The notes: a model not told the origin generated them from the letters alone. Numbered from the stretch's first letter, positions 1 through 10,500 are shown. The stretch is 64,000 nucleotides of DNA from Planctomycetota bacterium (GCA_014381825.1 JACNKX010000039.1:62001-126000), one strand, 5' to 3'. Numbers and translations are program-made.

Positions 1-1
1 T

Positions 2-1588
2 TGGCGGGCGGTGGTTCGGGAGATCGACGAAGACAACTTGCCGGTCATCGACATGGTTCTGTCGTATCCTTCTGACGTTGCCAATCCCGACTCGTCGCAC
101 GTCAATCTGCGCGGCAATGTTCTGGAGATCTATTACGAAACAGATACTGGCGATCGTCCCATCACGCAGGTGTTGCTGACCAACGGATTCATCCGACCGG
201 CCAGCGAAAGCGGGCCGCTGACGACTTCGGTGCGCGGTCTGCAATTCTACAGCAGCGACGACCGACACATCGACGAACCACAAGTCCAGCAATTGCGGCT
301 GCTGGGCATCACCGAGGACGGACGACTGCACGTTCAAACCACCCAAGTTGCCGAAGACGCTGCGGTCGGTGAGCGGTTTGAAATCACCACCGATCATTAC
401 CTGCATCCTCCCAACGCCGAGGAAGCCGTCACCGACGTGGACGTGACGATCACCAACGCCAGCGGCAAGGCGGTTGACTCTTCGGGAGGCACCGGCGACT
501 TGCATCGAGCGCTCAGCGAACAGTTTGTGCCGCTGGCGATCAACAGCATGTTCGTGGCTCGCGATTTTGAAGCGTTCGATGTGCTGCCCGATTGGTACTT
601 GGCGATCGATCCCAATGAGGACTTCATCGGCAATCGTTCCAATGGCGATCCGCTGGACGATGGCCGAACGCAGAAAGGCAACATGGAATTCGTGCCGACT
701 CACGACACAGCCCGCGTCGAGTTACAGGGCACGACACTGGACTTGTCGCACGATATGCAAAATGTCTTGGTGCCGGGTTATGAATGGTTTCCCGACATGG
801 CGATGTATCGCGGTCCATCAAATTGGATGCACGCCAAACATGCCTACGACAATGCACGCAATCACCTGATCCAAGTCACCGCCGTCGGCGGGCTAGTTGA
901 TTCCGTGGACGATCTGACTTGGTCGGTGATCTACGACAACGACGATGCGGAACTGGTCGACGGCGATAACGTGCAAATTCGCCTGACGCTCGGCCAGACG
1001 ATCACCACCTGGCCCGATGCGGCCACGCTCACGCTCAGCTATACCCTGACCAGCGGAACGCGAGCCACCCCCTGGCAGAACCCCGGCGAGCCGACCGACG
1101 TCAACCAGGACGGAAGTGTCTCGCCGATCGATGCCTTAGTCGTCATCAACCGGATCAACGATACGGGGCCAATGGCGCTGGCGGCACCGGCAAGCCCGCT
1201 GGATATCTCGCATTTTCTCGACGTGAACGGCGACACTTTCCTATCGCCAATTGATGCACTGCAGGTCATCAACCGGATCAACCGTGCGAGTCTGAGCGAG
1301 GGCGAAGCGACCGCACGCAGGACGACGCTGCATTCGCTACCGCGTACTCAAGACACGTCAGACGCGGACGTGATCCGCAAGTTGGCCGAAACACCCGGTC
1401 GGCTGGCGACGAAAGAGGACTCCGCCACACCCTCAGATTGGCACACGAAAGGAGTTGCGACGCACACGCCGATTCGACGCGCAGAACGAGACGACCCGTC
1501 ACGCACAGCAGCGGAACACACTGACGATTTCTGGAACGGCCTAGGCCGAGACACTGATCCGCTGGAGGACCAACTACAACCGGTCTAA
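2..1588 (+). CDS. Secreted dockerin type I domain protein, 5' truncated
   Basis: The reading frame is open to the window edge, so the N-terminus lies outside; the GTG at 11 is not a convincing start. The first ~350 residues are Asp-rich, Cys-free and look beta-rich, and I do not recognise a family in them. Near nt 1093-1290 two calcium-binding dockerin repeats are visible: DVNQDGSVSPIDALVVINRI and DVNGDTFLSPIDALQVINRI, separated by ~20 residues. In planctomycetes such dockerin ends occur on large secreted proteins. The remaining ~90 residues after the dockerin are charged, low-complexity and of unknown role. No partner is visible upstream; a cohesin-like domain occurs at the end of the giant protein at 7558-14331. 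The dockerin assignment is firm, the overall function is unknown. Confidence 0.8.
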   Translation, partial: WRAVVREIDEDNLPVIDMVLSYPSDVANPDSSHVNLRGNVLEIYYETDTGDRPITQVLLTNGFIRPASESGPLTTSVRGLQFYSSDDRHIDEPQVQQLRLLGITEDGRLHVQTTQVAEDAAVGERFEITTDHYLHPPNAEEAVTDVDVTITNASGKAVDSSGGTGDLHRALSEQFVPLAINSMFVARDFEAFDVLPDWYLAIDPNEDFIGNRSNGDPLDDGRTQKGNMEFVPTHDTARVELQGTTLDLSHDMQNVLVPGYEWFPDMAMYRGPSNWMHAKHAYDNARNHLIQVTAVGGLVDSVDDLTWSVIYDNDDAELVDGDNVQIRLTLGQTITTWPDAATLTLSYTLTSGTRATPWQNPGEPTDVNQDGSVSPIDALVVINRINDTGPMALAAPASPLDISHFLDVNGDTFLSPIDALQVINRINRASLSEGEATARRTTLHSLPRTQDTSDADVIRKLAETPGRLATKEDSATPSDWHTKGVATHTPIRRAERDDPSRTAAEHTDDFWNGLGRDTDPLEDQLQPV

Positions 1589-1637
1589 GAACTAGACGTA
1601 TTACACGCGGCAGTATCGATGGCATTCCGCTCTGCTG

Positions 1638-2768
1638 TTACTCGCCTGGCAGCATCTTTCGCAAGACGGGTTCGAACGCGTCGGCCATTCGTACAAAACC
1701 AAGGTCGGTCGGATGCGAGCTGTCGACGGTCGCGTCGCCATCGTCACCGAGCAGATGCTTGCCTTCGAGGTAAGTCAGCCCTGTGATACCGTCAGCGGTC
1801 AATCGGTCGTAGGCTGCAAGAAACGCCTTGCGACTCGATTCGTTACGCTGCCGCTTACTGCTGACCAAGAACGAGTCGCTATAGCTGCGATCTTCCACCA
1901 GCAACATCGGTGTCGTCGGGTGAGCCTTGCGCAGCGTACGAACTAGCGGTTCGGTTCGTGCCGCAACTTCAGCAGCGTTCATATTCGGCAAGCAATCGAT
2001 GACGAAGACATCAACATCCAACTCGGCCAGCAGATCGGCGACTTCTTGCTCCATCTTGCCGTTGCCAGAGAAGCCAAGATTGATCACCGCGCGATCCAAC
2101 CGGCGTCCGAGGATCGCGGTATGAACCATTCCAGGCCGCGAGGCACAACCGCCCTGCGTGATCGACGTGCCATAGAAAACAATCGGTTTCACAGCTTCGG
2201 GGCGCGGCTGTCGCTCGATGTAATTCGACTTCGCGACGCCGACCTCGACCGAGGTGACACCATTGTAAAGCGGCAGATACAGCATGTACTCGCGATCCCC
2301 CGCCGGAATGCCTTGCGCGAGCATGACACGATTTTCCGGAAACTTGGTCGGTCTCCCGTTCGCCAACCAACGCCAGTTCCCTGCCTCGGTCTTCACGTAC
2401 AGGTCCAAACCACTAACACCGGTGGCGGGCATGTGTGGCATAGCCAGACTGCTTGAGGTCAATGACCAACGCGCCTGGATCGTCGTCGCATCGGTCTTAA
2501 AACGAGCGGCCATCCCCGCCGAATGATGGCTCAACCCCCACACAGGCGAGCGAACGACACCTTCTGCTTTGGCTGGCAAGCGATCGAACTTCGCCTTCGT
2601 GTCGCTCCAAGCTTGACCTTCGATACCGATCGATTGGACGTCGTACCACAGGATGTCACTACTGTCTTCAACTTCCGCTTGTGCTGGGTCGACGCGCTCA
2701 CCTGCAAACGCAACGATGTGTGTCAACGAACTGGCGGCAACCACGACGACAACTGAAAACCTGAGCAC
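1638..2768 (-). CDS. Secreted SGNH/GDSL-family hydrolase
   Basis: A 376-residue protein starting at a GTG, with an N-terminal hydrophobic signal peptide (about residues 1-22, ending near FAGE). The C-terminal half carries the SGNH blocks: block I FYGTSITQGG with the nucleophile Ser, block II GFSGNGKM with the oxyanion Gly, a block III-like CLPNMN with Asn, and block V DSSHPTDLG with the catalytic Asp-His pair. The N-terminal ~170 residues form the beta-rich module that precedes the catalytic domain in SGNH hydrolases of planctomycetes and Bacteroidetes. The protein probably deacylates or deacetylates an exported substrate, perhaps a polysaccharide. It is convergent with the dockerin gene and 131 nt downstream of mcsB on the same strand. 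The substrate cannot be read from the sequence. Confidence 0.88.
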   Translation of the reverse strand: MLRFSVVVVVAASSLTHIVAFAGERVDPAQAEVEDSSDILWYDVQSIGIEGQAWSDTKAKFDRLPAKAEGVVRSPVWGLSHHSAGMAARFKTDATTIQARWSLTSSSLAMPHMPATGVSGLDLYVKTEAGNWRWLANGRPTKFPENRVMLAQGIPAGDREYMLYLPLYNGVTSVEVGVAKSNYIERQPRPEAVKPIVFYGTSITQGGCASRPGMVHTAILGRRLDRAVINLGFSGNGKMEQEVADLLAELDVDVFVIDCLPNMNAAEVAARTEPLVRTLRKAHPTTPMLLVEDRSYSDSFLVSSKRQRNESSRKAFLAAYDRLTADGITGLTYLEGKHLLGDDGDATVDSSHPTDLGFVRMADAFEPVLRKMLPGE

Positions 2769-2899
2769 GATATTACGCCTCCGACAAAGAAATCTACCAT
2801 TCCTGGAACGTGGCCCGGACCGACATTCAACGTGGCATGTTTATCGTAAAACATATCCACACGACACGCACGCGGGGCAACGCAGTACGTCGCGAGCAA

Positions 2900-3976
2900 C
2901 TAGTTCTGCTCGCCGCTGCCGCCGTCGGATTTGCGGAGGTGCCGTTGAAGGTAGCTGGCTCGCTCGGAGTTGCGGTCTGCCGTGTCCAATTCGATGCCAC
3001 GAAGCTTTTGTAGGTGAGCGGGTTGGGTATGAATGAACAGCTGGTTGATCGTGGGCATTTCGACGTCTGCGATCAGCCCCAAATTCACTCCCATCCGAAC
3101 ACTCGACAACAGCATCATGGTTTCTTCGCTGCTGATGGTCTGCGCGGTGCAAAGGATTCCGAAGGCGCGACTGACGCGATCGTGAAGATCCTTTTGGCTT
3201 TCTTTGACCAAGAATTCGCGGGCGCGACGTTCGTAATCAATCATCACCGGGACGACTTCGGAGACCTGTTCGATTAGCTCTTCTTCGCTGCGACCGAGTG
3301 TGATCTGGTTACTGATTTGGTAGAAGTCACCCATCGCCTGTGATCCTTCACCGTACAGACCCCGCACGGCTAAGCTGATTTTTTGCAGGCTGCGAAAAAC
3401 TTTCTCGATTTGCCGTGTAATGACCAATGCCGGCAGGTGCAGCATCACGCTCACCCGCATTCCCGTCCCAACGTTCGTCGGGCAAGCCGTCAGATATCCC
3501 AGCCGGTCGTTGAAAGCATAAGTGACGTGCTCCTCGATCAAGTCGTCGATCTTGTTGATATGCTCCCACGCCGACTGAAGATCGAGTCCGCTGTTCATTA
3601 CCTGGATTCGCAGATGATCCTCTTCGTTCAGCATCAGGCTGAATTTTTCATTCGGATCGATGGCAACTCCTCGAGCCCCCTCGCCTTCGGACAGTTCTCG
3701 GCTGATCAATTGCCGTTCGACGAGGAACTGTCGATCAACCGGCGGCAAAGAATCGACATCGACGTAGGCAACGTCCTTGAAAAAGTCGACATTCTCCAAC
3801 TGCTCCTTCAACGCCGCCACAACTTCCGCGCGATCTGCATCGTTACAGCGACGCACAAACGGAAAATCAGCAAGATTCCGAGCGAGCCGAATGCGGCTGC
3901 TGATTACGATATCCGATTCGGGACCAGAACCCCGTAGCCACTCACCACATCGGCTTGCTAATTGTTCCAATTTCAC
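2900..3976 (-). CDS. mcsB: Protein arginine kinase McsB
   Basis: A 358-residue ATP:guanido phosphotransferase-fold protein, the usual McsB length. Visible motifs are SSRIRLARN near the N-terminus (nucleotide binding), the acidic loop LNEEDHLRI, and CPTNVGTGMRVSVMLHLP, which carries the conserved guanido-kinase Cys and the NxGTxxR nucleotide-binding signature. In Firmicutes McsB phosphorylates Arg residues on CtsR and on damaged proteins, marking them for ClpCP. The start is a GTG with a weak GGAC upstream. It follows mcsA by 54 nt on the same strand, so the two are probably cotranscribed as in Bacillus. Neither ctsR nor clpC is adjacent, so the local substrates are unknown. Confidence 0.93.
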   Translation of the reverse strand: MKLEQLASRCGEWLRGSGPESDIVISSRIRLARNLADFPFVRRCNDADRAEVVAALKEQLENVDFFKDVAYVDVDSLPPVDRQFLVERQLISRELSEGEGARGVAIDPNEKFSLMLNEEDHLRIQVMNSGLDLQSAWEHINKIDDLIEEHVTYAFNDRLGYLTACPTNVGTGMRVSVMLHLPALVITRQIEKVFRSLQKISLAVRGLYGEGSQAMGDFYQISNQITLGRSEEELIEQVSEVVPVMIDYERRAREFLVKESQKDLHDRVSRAFGILCTAQTISSEETMMLLSSVRMGVNLGLIADVEMPTINQLFIHTQPAHLQKLRGIELDTADRNSERASYLQRHLRKSDGGSGEQN

Positions 3977-4030
3977 GTCAATGTCCGATGTCTTTAAGGG
4001 AGCCTATTCCAGCGACGACCGCCGAATCGA

Positions 4031-4537
4031 TCAATTCTCTTTTTGCTCGAACTTCTGAATCTCGTCACGCAATTCGGACGCTCGCTCGTAGTTTTCCGAC
4101 TCGACTGCTTCCTTCATCTCGCGTCGAAGTCGGATCAAATCCGTGCGTCGATCGGTACTCGTCGCAGCTCGCTTGGGGCGCTTGCCAACGTGTTCACGAG
4201 CCCCGTGGATATTGTTGACCAACGGCTCTAGCTCCTCTTCGAAGCTGACGTAATCGTGAGGACACCCGAGCCGGCCTTCCTGCCGAAACTCATAGAACGT
4301 AATACCGCAGACAGGGCAAGCCTGCTTATCCAGTCGCGCCAGTTCCTGTGCCGTCTGCCCTAGCTTTAGCTGCTGAGCGAGCATCCCAGCCAGCGTTGGC
4401 GAGGGGGCCTCGGCGTCGTCTTCCTGTTGCAGGTAGCCGCGCGCGTGGTCTTCACACAAGTGGATCTCTTGTGGAGTGTCGCCCGCCAACTCGGTGATAT
4501 GGAACGTGGCCGGTTTTTCGCAGCGCTGGCACTTCAT
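4031..4537 (-). CDS. mcsA: McsA-like zinc-finger protein with UVR motif
   Basis: I place the start at the ATG at 4537, where an AGGA lies 6 nt upstream, rather than at a longer in-frame start at 4594. The 168-residue product opens with a CxxC zinc finger (C3, C6, with C28 and H31), has a second metal-binding group ACPVCG with a downstream Cys-Pro-His, and ends in a UvrB/UvrC (UVR) motif, roughly LRREMKEAVESENYERA. This is the architecture of McsA, the activator of the arginine kinase McsB, and the gene directly precedes mcsB. It diverges from trpE across a ~258 nt region. Other UVR-motif zinc proteins exist, but the mcsB neighbour makes McsA the best call. Confidence 0.9.
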   Translation of the reverse strand: MKCQRCEKPATFHITELAGDTPQEIHLCEDHARGYLQQEDDAEAPSPTLAGMLAQQLKLGQTAQELARLDKQACPVCGITFYEFRQEGRLGCPHDYVSFEEELEPLVNNIHGAREHVGKRPKRAATSTDRRTDLIRLRREMKEAVESENYERASELRDEIQKFEQKEN

Positions 4538-4795
4538 CGTCGATCCTGTCTCGCCGCGGATAATCGCGGAGGAAGATTGCCTGAGCAGTTCCAAAGTCTC
4601 AATATATCACGACTTACGTTTGTGTACGGATTCTAGCTCTGCCGAGATGGGTGTCAAGGTAAGTCACACGCGTTGTGAGGCTACAGATGCGTTGATAAGC
4701 TTGGCGGACGCGTGTTGGGTTACTTGCCCGCCGCGATTCGTGAGCAAATGTTTCGCTCGCATAACGACAATTCCTGCTCGCACCGAGACCCAAGG

Positions 4796-6289
4796 ATGAG
4801 CCACTCCCCGAACTTCGAATCCTTTCAGAAACTTGGCCGCGAACATCGATTGGTTCCCGTCTGGCGATGCCTGTTTAGCGACGCATTGACACCCGTGACC
4901 GCGTTTCATCGCATCGATAGCGGTAGGAGCGCATGCCTGTTCGAGAGCGTGATTGGGGGCGAGAAGGTTGGGCGATACAGCTTTTTAGCAGCTGATCCGT
5001 TCTTAGAGCTGAGTGCAACGCGAACCACCGTAACCGTCGTTTCCGGGGATGGCCGAGAGCAATACGAAGCGGCGGACCCGCTCGAAGAGATCCGCCAACG
5101 ACTCGCAAAGTTCAAGGCCGCTCACATTCCCGAATTGCCACCGTTTACTGGTGGTGCTGTTGGATACGCGAGTTACGACATCGTTCGTTACACGGAACAC
5201 TTGCCGAACGCTCCCGAAGACGATCGTGAACTGCCTGATTTGTGTTTCGGCTTCTACGATCACATGGCCGTCTTTGACAACGTAAGCAAGACAATGTTCG
5301 TGATCGCGATGGCTCACCTCGATGAGGATGGTGCAAACGCCGAAGCCGCATTCGAGGACGCGAAACGCCGCGTCGACGATTTGGTCACACAGCTTTCGAC
5401 GCCGACCGATCCGCTTCCCACGGCAGACATTGATACGAGCGGCGTGCCAGAGATTCCGTATCGGTCGAACTTCAAACAGGCAGACTACGAAGACGCTGTG
5501 CGCAAGTGCGTCGAATACATACGAGCTGGCGACATTTTCCAAGTTGTGATCAGCCAGCGCCTGGAACTCGACATCGAATCCGATCCGTTCGAGATTTATC
5601 GGACGCTTCGTGTGGTGAACCCCAGTCCCTTCATGTTCTTTGTGCGTTCACCGGACGTGACATTAGTTGGCAGTTCGCCCGAGATTATGTGCCGGGTCAT
5701 GGACGGCACGGTCACCGTCCGGCCGCTCGCCGGCACGCGGCAACGCGGACATGACGAAGAGGAAGACAAGCGTCTAGGCGAAGAATTGCTGGCCGATCCA
5801 AAGGAACGCGCCGAGCACGTCATGCTGGTGGACCTTGGGCGTAACGACGTCGGACGCGTTGCCAAGTACGGAAGCGTCGAACTTTCCGATGTAATGGTCA
5901 TCGAACGCTATAGTCACGTGATGCACATCACCTCGAATGTCACCGGCGAACTGGCCGACGACAAAGACGCCTTCGATGCCCTCAAAGCCTCGCTCCCAGC
6001 TGGAACTGTCTCTGGTGCTCCGAAGGTTCGCGCGATGCAGATCATCGACGAACTCGAGCCGCATCGGCGTGGGCCTTATGCCGGCGCGGTGGGGTACTTT
6101 GACTACGGCGGCAACATGGATACGTGCATCGCACTGCGGACGTTAATCGTCAACGGCGGCAAGGCCTATGTGCAGGCAGGCGCAGGAATCGTTGCGGACA
6201 GCGTACCCGAACTCGAATACCAGGAAACGCTCAACAAAGCTCGCGGTCTTTTGAAAGCGATCGAGATCACCGAACAACGATCTCGATAA
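4796..6289 (+). CDS. trpE: Anthranilate synthase component I
   Basis: The aminating subunit converts chorismate and ammonia (from the TrpG glutaminase) to anthranilate, the first step of tryptophan synthesis. The N-terminal domain has the feedback-binding LFES motif (usual LLES), and the C-terminal chorismate-binding domain shows [31 protein letters not shown] and [13 protein letters not shown]-type blocks. The ATG at 4796 is preferred over an upstream ATG at 4712 because homology begins there; an AAGG abuts it. The 497-residue length is normal for TrpE. No trpG or other trp gene is adjacent, so the pathway is dispersed. PabB is the main alternative, but the LFES region and the length favour TrpE. 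Confidence 0.92.
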   Translation: MSHSPNFESFQKLGREHRLVPVWRCLFSDALTPVTAFHRIDSGRSACLFESVIGGEKVGRYSFLAADPFLELSATRTTVTVVSGDGREQYEAADPLEEIRQRLAKFKAAHIPELPPFTGGAVGYASYDIVRYTEHLPNAPEDDRELPDLCFGFYDHMAVFDNVSKTMFVIAMAHLDEDGANAEAAFEDAKRRVDDLVTQLSTPTDPLPTADIDTSGVPEIPYRSNFKQADYEDAVRKCVEYIRAGDIFQVVISQRLELDIESDPFEIYRTLRVVNPSPFMFFVRSPDVTLVGSSPEIMCRVMDGTVTVRPLAGTRQRGHDEEEDKRLGEELLADPKERAEHVMLVDLGRNDVGRVAKYGSVELSDVMVIERYSHVMHITSNVTGELADDKDAFDALKASLPAGTVSGAPKVRAMQIIDELEPHRRGPYAGAVGYFDYGGNMDTCIALRTLIVNGGKAYVQAGAGIVADSVPELEYQETLNKARGLLKAIEITEQRSR

Positions 6290-6400
6290 AGATCCATTGA
6301 GATTTTTCCGTAGTAGCGAACGTGCGAACAACGCAGCCATCAAGGGCAGTATACACGCCTGCCAACTTGTTTCCTCTAACTCTCCGGCAACCCAGTCGCA

Positions 6401-6458
6401 TAGGCTGGGTTGCAACCCAGCTTTATTCGTAGCTTGCGCTGGGTCGTGACCCAGCCTA
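6401..6458. repeat. REP-like double-palindrome element (A)
   Basis: A 10-bp outer inverted repeat (TAGGCTGGGT at 6401-6410 and ACCCAGCCTA at 6449-6458) encloses two internal palindromes: the perfect 18-mer GCTGGGTTGCAACCCAGC at 6404-6421 and the near-perfect GCTGGGTCGTGACCCAGC at 6438-6455. It can fold as one long hairpin or as two small ones, the layout of bacterial REP/BIME-type elements. It lies downstream of trpE and 18 nt before a small gene. Confidence 0.75.
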
Positions 6459-6476
6459 CTGAACTTCAATGCCCCC

Positions 6477-6671
6477 ATGCCCAGCGAACGAGACAAAACG
6501 AGTGAGAATCCGTACGATCCACCGAGGCACCATTGCGCTACCAAGCGGGGCAAATATCGATCGGGAATGAACGGGCGATCGATTCGTATCGCGGAAGCAG
6601 TCGTCCTGATGGCAATACTCGCGGTGCTGGCCGCAATTCTGATTCCAGTGTTCATGGCGAGGATTAGATGA
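6477..6671 (+). CDS. Small protein with C-terminal membrane segment
   Basis: A 64-residue protein whose first ~38 residues are basic and polar and whose last ~25 form a single hydrophobic helix (AVVLMAILAVLAAILIPVF) ending in ARIR. It overlaps the next gene by the 4 nt ATGA. I do not recognise a family. The shape resembles planctomycete small tail-anchored proteins, or a pilin-like hydrophobic stem lacking a canonical prepilin cleavage site. Support comes mainly from the coupled downstream frame; no strong ribosome binding site is visible. Confidence 0.45.
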   Translation: MPSERDKTSENPYDPPRHHCATKRGKYRSGMNGRSIRIAEAVVLMAILAVLAAILIPVFMARIR

Positions 6672-6973
6672 CGTCCCAGCACGACAAGGCGAAGTGGTGG
6701 CGACCAAGGTATAACCTGCGTGCATTGCTTCTTTGTTGTGTTGCATTAGGGTCAGAGGCCGGACTCTCTGCGCGACCCATCCACAGCTGGTGGCTCGGCC
6801 GAGGCGAATGGCAGCGATACGTCGACAGTGACGGAGAAGTTGTGTATGAACATCAAGACTTAGACAACGGGTTCACCCGCTATCGCGTTTCTTTGAATGC
6901 TGGTTTTCTCTATTGGGATAGCGATCCAAGCGAGCCGGTCGAGGAGTGGTGCGGTGTGGGTATGATCGAGTGA
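6668..6973 (+). CDS. Small planctomycete-type hypothetical protein
   Basis: A 101-residue protein that starts inside the stop codon of the preceding small gene (ATGA overlap). The N-terminus, RPRYNLRALLLCCVAL, matches a pattern I associate with planctomycete membrane proteins (basic RxxLRxLL followed by a hydrophobic stretch). The rest is polar and aromatic-rich (HSWWLGRGEWQRY, then DPSEPVEEW) and looks extracytoplasmic. No catalytic motif is seen and the function is unknown. The close coupling suggests both small proteins are made together. Confidence 0.5.
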   Translation: MTSQHDKAKWWRPRYNLRALLLCCVALGSEAGLSARPIHSWWLGRGEWQRYVDSDGEVVYEHQDLDNGFTRYRVSLNAGFLYWDSDPSEPVEEWCGVGMIE

Positions 6974-7557
6974 GGTTTGATTTGACCAGCACCTTTTAAT
7001 CACCCACGACCTGACCTGACCGTAGGCGTCATTAAGGGGGCGGCTGGATATCGGCAACGCTGGCGCTAAGAGTGAGATTGAGAGATTCAGCGGACGGGGT
7101 GCTGATTTTTTTAACCAGGCGTGGGGAGATCAAAGTTCAGTGCAAGGAATGCAGCCGGGGGCCATTCTTTGAGCCCTGCTAGATCCTCCATTGAGACATG
7201 ATGCGTCTCGTGACTCGACACGCCCAACGAGTCTCTCGCTGCTGGGCAAACCGGCATAATTGGAACTTTCTGTGCCGTTCCGGCGTCCAAGCAGGACGGA
7301 TTCCTCTACTTTCAGCCGAGATTTGATTGCGAACCTCGGCGAGCAATTAAAATGTGAGATTGGATGTGGTAAACGTCCGGACAGACAAAACACTGGAGCC
7401 ACACGGGTTCGAGCGGCATGGGGGCAAGCACTTCTGCGATTCCACGATCACCGAATCCAGATGTTTCTTGGCAGAAATTCAATTCGAGTCACGACTCGCT
7501 GTTGGCGGCTGACCTTTCTCACCAAGGCCGACAGCGTTACTAAACCAAGGCGAAACA
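6974..7557. other. Gene-poor 584-nt stretch before the giant surface protein gene
   Basis: No frame here has convincing protein character: short open frames on both strands lack ribosome binding sites and recognisable motifs. The segment probably holds the promoter and a long leader for the 6.8-kb gene that starts at 7558. A T7 run at 7107-7113 has no clear stem before it, so I do not call a terminator. Confidence 0.5.
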
Positions 7558-10500
7558 ATGAGTTACGAAAAACGAAAACGATTCAAGTCAAACCGTCGCT
7601 CCACGAAGCAATGGAGCGGCAGACGCTTGTTCTTAGAATCACTGGAGACAAGAGTCGTGTTGGCAGGTGCTTACGATCTCGTCGATGCCGCCGAACAGCC
7701 GCCAGAGGAATCCATTTCGCTTGCCGCAACCGTTCCTCAGAATCTAGTCGCTGAGGGCGAGCATGACGGCCAGGATACACACATCCACACGCACCTGACG
7801 ATCTTCGTCGATGGAACGCAGGTCGTCATTCCGGAAAGTGTTGGAGTGGGTGAATCGGGTTTTCTATCTCAAGTGCATACACACGACGATACGGGTGAGC
7901 TTCACATTCACGCCATCGCCGATGAACCACGAGACCAAACTCTTTCGCTTGGCGATTTCTTCGATACTTGGCGAACGAACGGTGGAATTGCAGGAAACAA
8001 CGCGAACGCGGTCCTGTCAGCGACTCAGTTGCTCGACAATGTCACGGACACGACAAACACGTTGACCATGTTCGTGAATGGCCAGATCTCGGACGACTTC
8101 GAGAATCATGTCCTCCACGACGGCGATGATGTGATCTTGGCCTATGGCTCCGATCCAGTCGTTTCACTGAACACGAACTTCGGATCGATCGTGATCGAGC
8201 TGTTCGAGACTGAGACGCCAGGCACGGTCAATAACTTTTTGAACTACGTCAACGACGGCGATTATATCAACTCATTCTTCCACCGTTCGGCGGACAGTGG
8301 GGGCGCGGACTTTGTGATTCAGGGCGGTGGCTTCACGACGACATCGAACACCTTCACGAGTACCGCTCAGTTCTCTAGCGTTCCAACGGATGCACCCATT
8401 CAGAACGAGCCGGGGATCTCGAACGTGCGCGGCACGGTTGCCATGGCAAAGACTAGCGATCCAGATAGCGCGACAAGTCAGTTCTTCGTCAACCTCAGCG
8501 ACACAAACACGTTTCTCGACAGCCCATCGAACAGCGGTGGGTTCACCGTCTTCGGACAAGTCCTTGATCTTCGTTCCTCCGACGAGATCGCTGTATTGCC
8601 CGTCAACACCAGCAACTCGGCCCCGTTCGGCGAACTGCCTGTTGGCGCGAATGATCAGCTGGTTGTGATCGAATCGATTGTCGGACGTGGCGAGATCTCG
8701 GGCATTCACTTCAATGACGACAACGAAGATGGCACGTTTGATCCAGGCGAATCGGCGATCTCGGGGGCGACAATTTATATCGATGCCAATGCCAACGGCG
8801 TTCTCGATCCCGGTGAACTAGCGACCGCTACCGACGCGAATGGTCGGTACTTGTTCCAGCTCGATCCCGGCTCCCACACCGTGCGTGGCGTGTTTGATTC
8901 CTCGTTGAATCTGACTGTCCCGTCTCCGTCCGATAGCTACCTTGTGACCGTTGAAATCGGACGCGAAGTAGTGGATCGCGACTTTGGCGTTGCTGTGATT
9001 GATAACACACCGGCCACGCAGGTTGATTCCTTTTCAGTTGACGAAGACGCGGTATTGTCGGTCACTGCAGCCAATGGCGTCTTGGCGAACGATACAAGTC
9101 AAACCAGCACAGTGCTGACCGCAACCGTAAACACTCAGCCTGCGAACGGCTCGTTATCGTTGGCTGGTGATGGCTCGCTGACATACACGCCAAACGCGAA
9201 CTTCTTTGGCAGCGATACCTTCACTTACATCGCCTCGGATGGAACGAATCAAAGCAACGCGACCGCCGTGACGCTGACGGTCAACGCGCAAGCGGACGAT
9301 CCAGTCGCTGTCGCCGACACCGTGTCGCTGAGCAATTCGCGAACGGCTCAAACGGTAAACGTGCTCGCGAACGATACATCGGCTCCCGACGCTGCACAGA
9401 CGCTCACAGTGACAAGTGTTACCCAAGGTACGTCAGGAGGGACCGTAACGCTGGCTAATGGCGTCGTGTCGTACCTCGCCCCGGAAGCATTCGTTGGCAC
9501 CGACACCTTTGAGTACGTCATCCAGGATTCGGACGGTCTTACTAGCTCAGCGACGGCGACGGTTACCGTTACCGAGGTCGCCAACAATAGCCTCGCTGGG
9601 TTCGTCTATATCGACGCAGACAAAAACGGTGTACGCGATATCGGCGAAATTGGGGTGCCTGGTGCTCAGATCACTCTCACGGGAGCTGGGCTCACACAAA
9701 CGATCCTTACTGACTCCAACGGAGCGTACTCGTTCACGGACTTGCCCGAAGGAACTTACCAACTGGTCGAACGTCAGCCGATGGCGATGCTGGACGGCAC
9801 CGATTCGACGACCGTTCCGAACGCAGTCGTTGGCAACGATCAGTTCACCGCGATCACGCTCGACGGCGGACAGGACTTTGCGGAAAACAACTTCGGCGAA
9901 ATGGGAATCCAGTCGCAGTATGTCAGCATTACCTGGTTCTTCGCATCCGCTGGTTCGCCGGAATTGATGTTTCGGGAAACAATCGCGATGGTCGAAGAGA
10001 TGAACGGTGACACGGCTCTCGCTGACACGATTCGAGCTGGCGGGACAGAAGTACCCGACGAAACGAACGGCGCTCCGATCGCGAACGGCGATTCGTTCTC
10101 GATCGACGAGAACGGGATCCTGACGATGACTTCCACGTCTGGTGTGCTGAGCAACGACACGGATGTCGATGGCGACGCATTGACGGCCGTCGCTCTCACT
10201 CAACCATCCAACGGCACGCTCAGCTTTAGCGGCGACGGATCGTTCACGTATACGCCAACCAGCGAGTTCTTCGGAACCGATACATTTACTTATCAAGCCA
10301 GCGACGCAACAGCCTTATCGAACACTGCGACCGTCACCATTACGGTGAATGAAGTCGACTCGACGAACACATTTACGCTGGCAGAGAACAGTGCTGCGGG
10401 AACGTCTGTTGGACAAGTAACTCCAGCCACGAATCTCGGCAACGAAGTTGCCTTTGCGTTTAATGACGCAACGCTCACGCCGGAGTTGGAGTTCGCCGCG

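Noticed and set aside
6143-6682. A 179-codon minus-strand frame over the end of trpE and the REP-like element
   Set aside because: It is antisense to trpE and crosses a palindromic element; no protein character.
7130-7402. 90-codon minus-strand frame in the gap before the giant gene
   Set aside because: No ribosome binding site, no motif, and no coding-like codon use.
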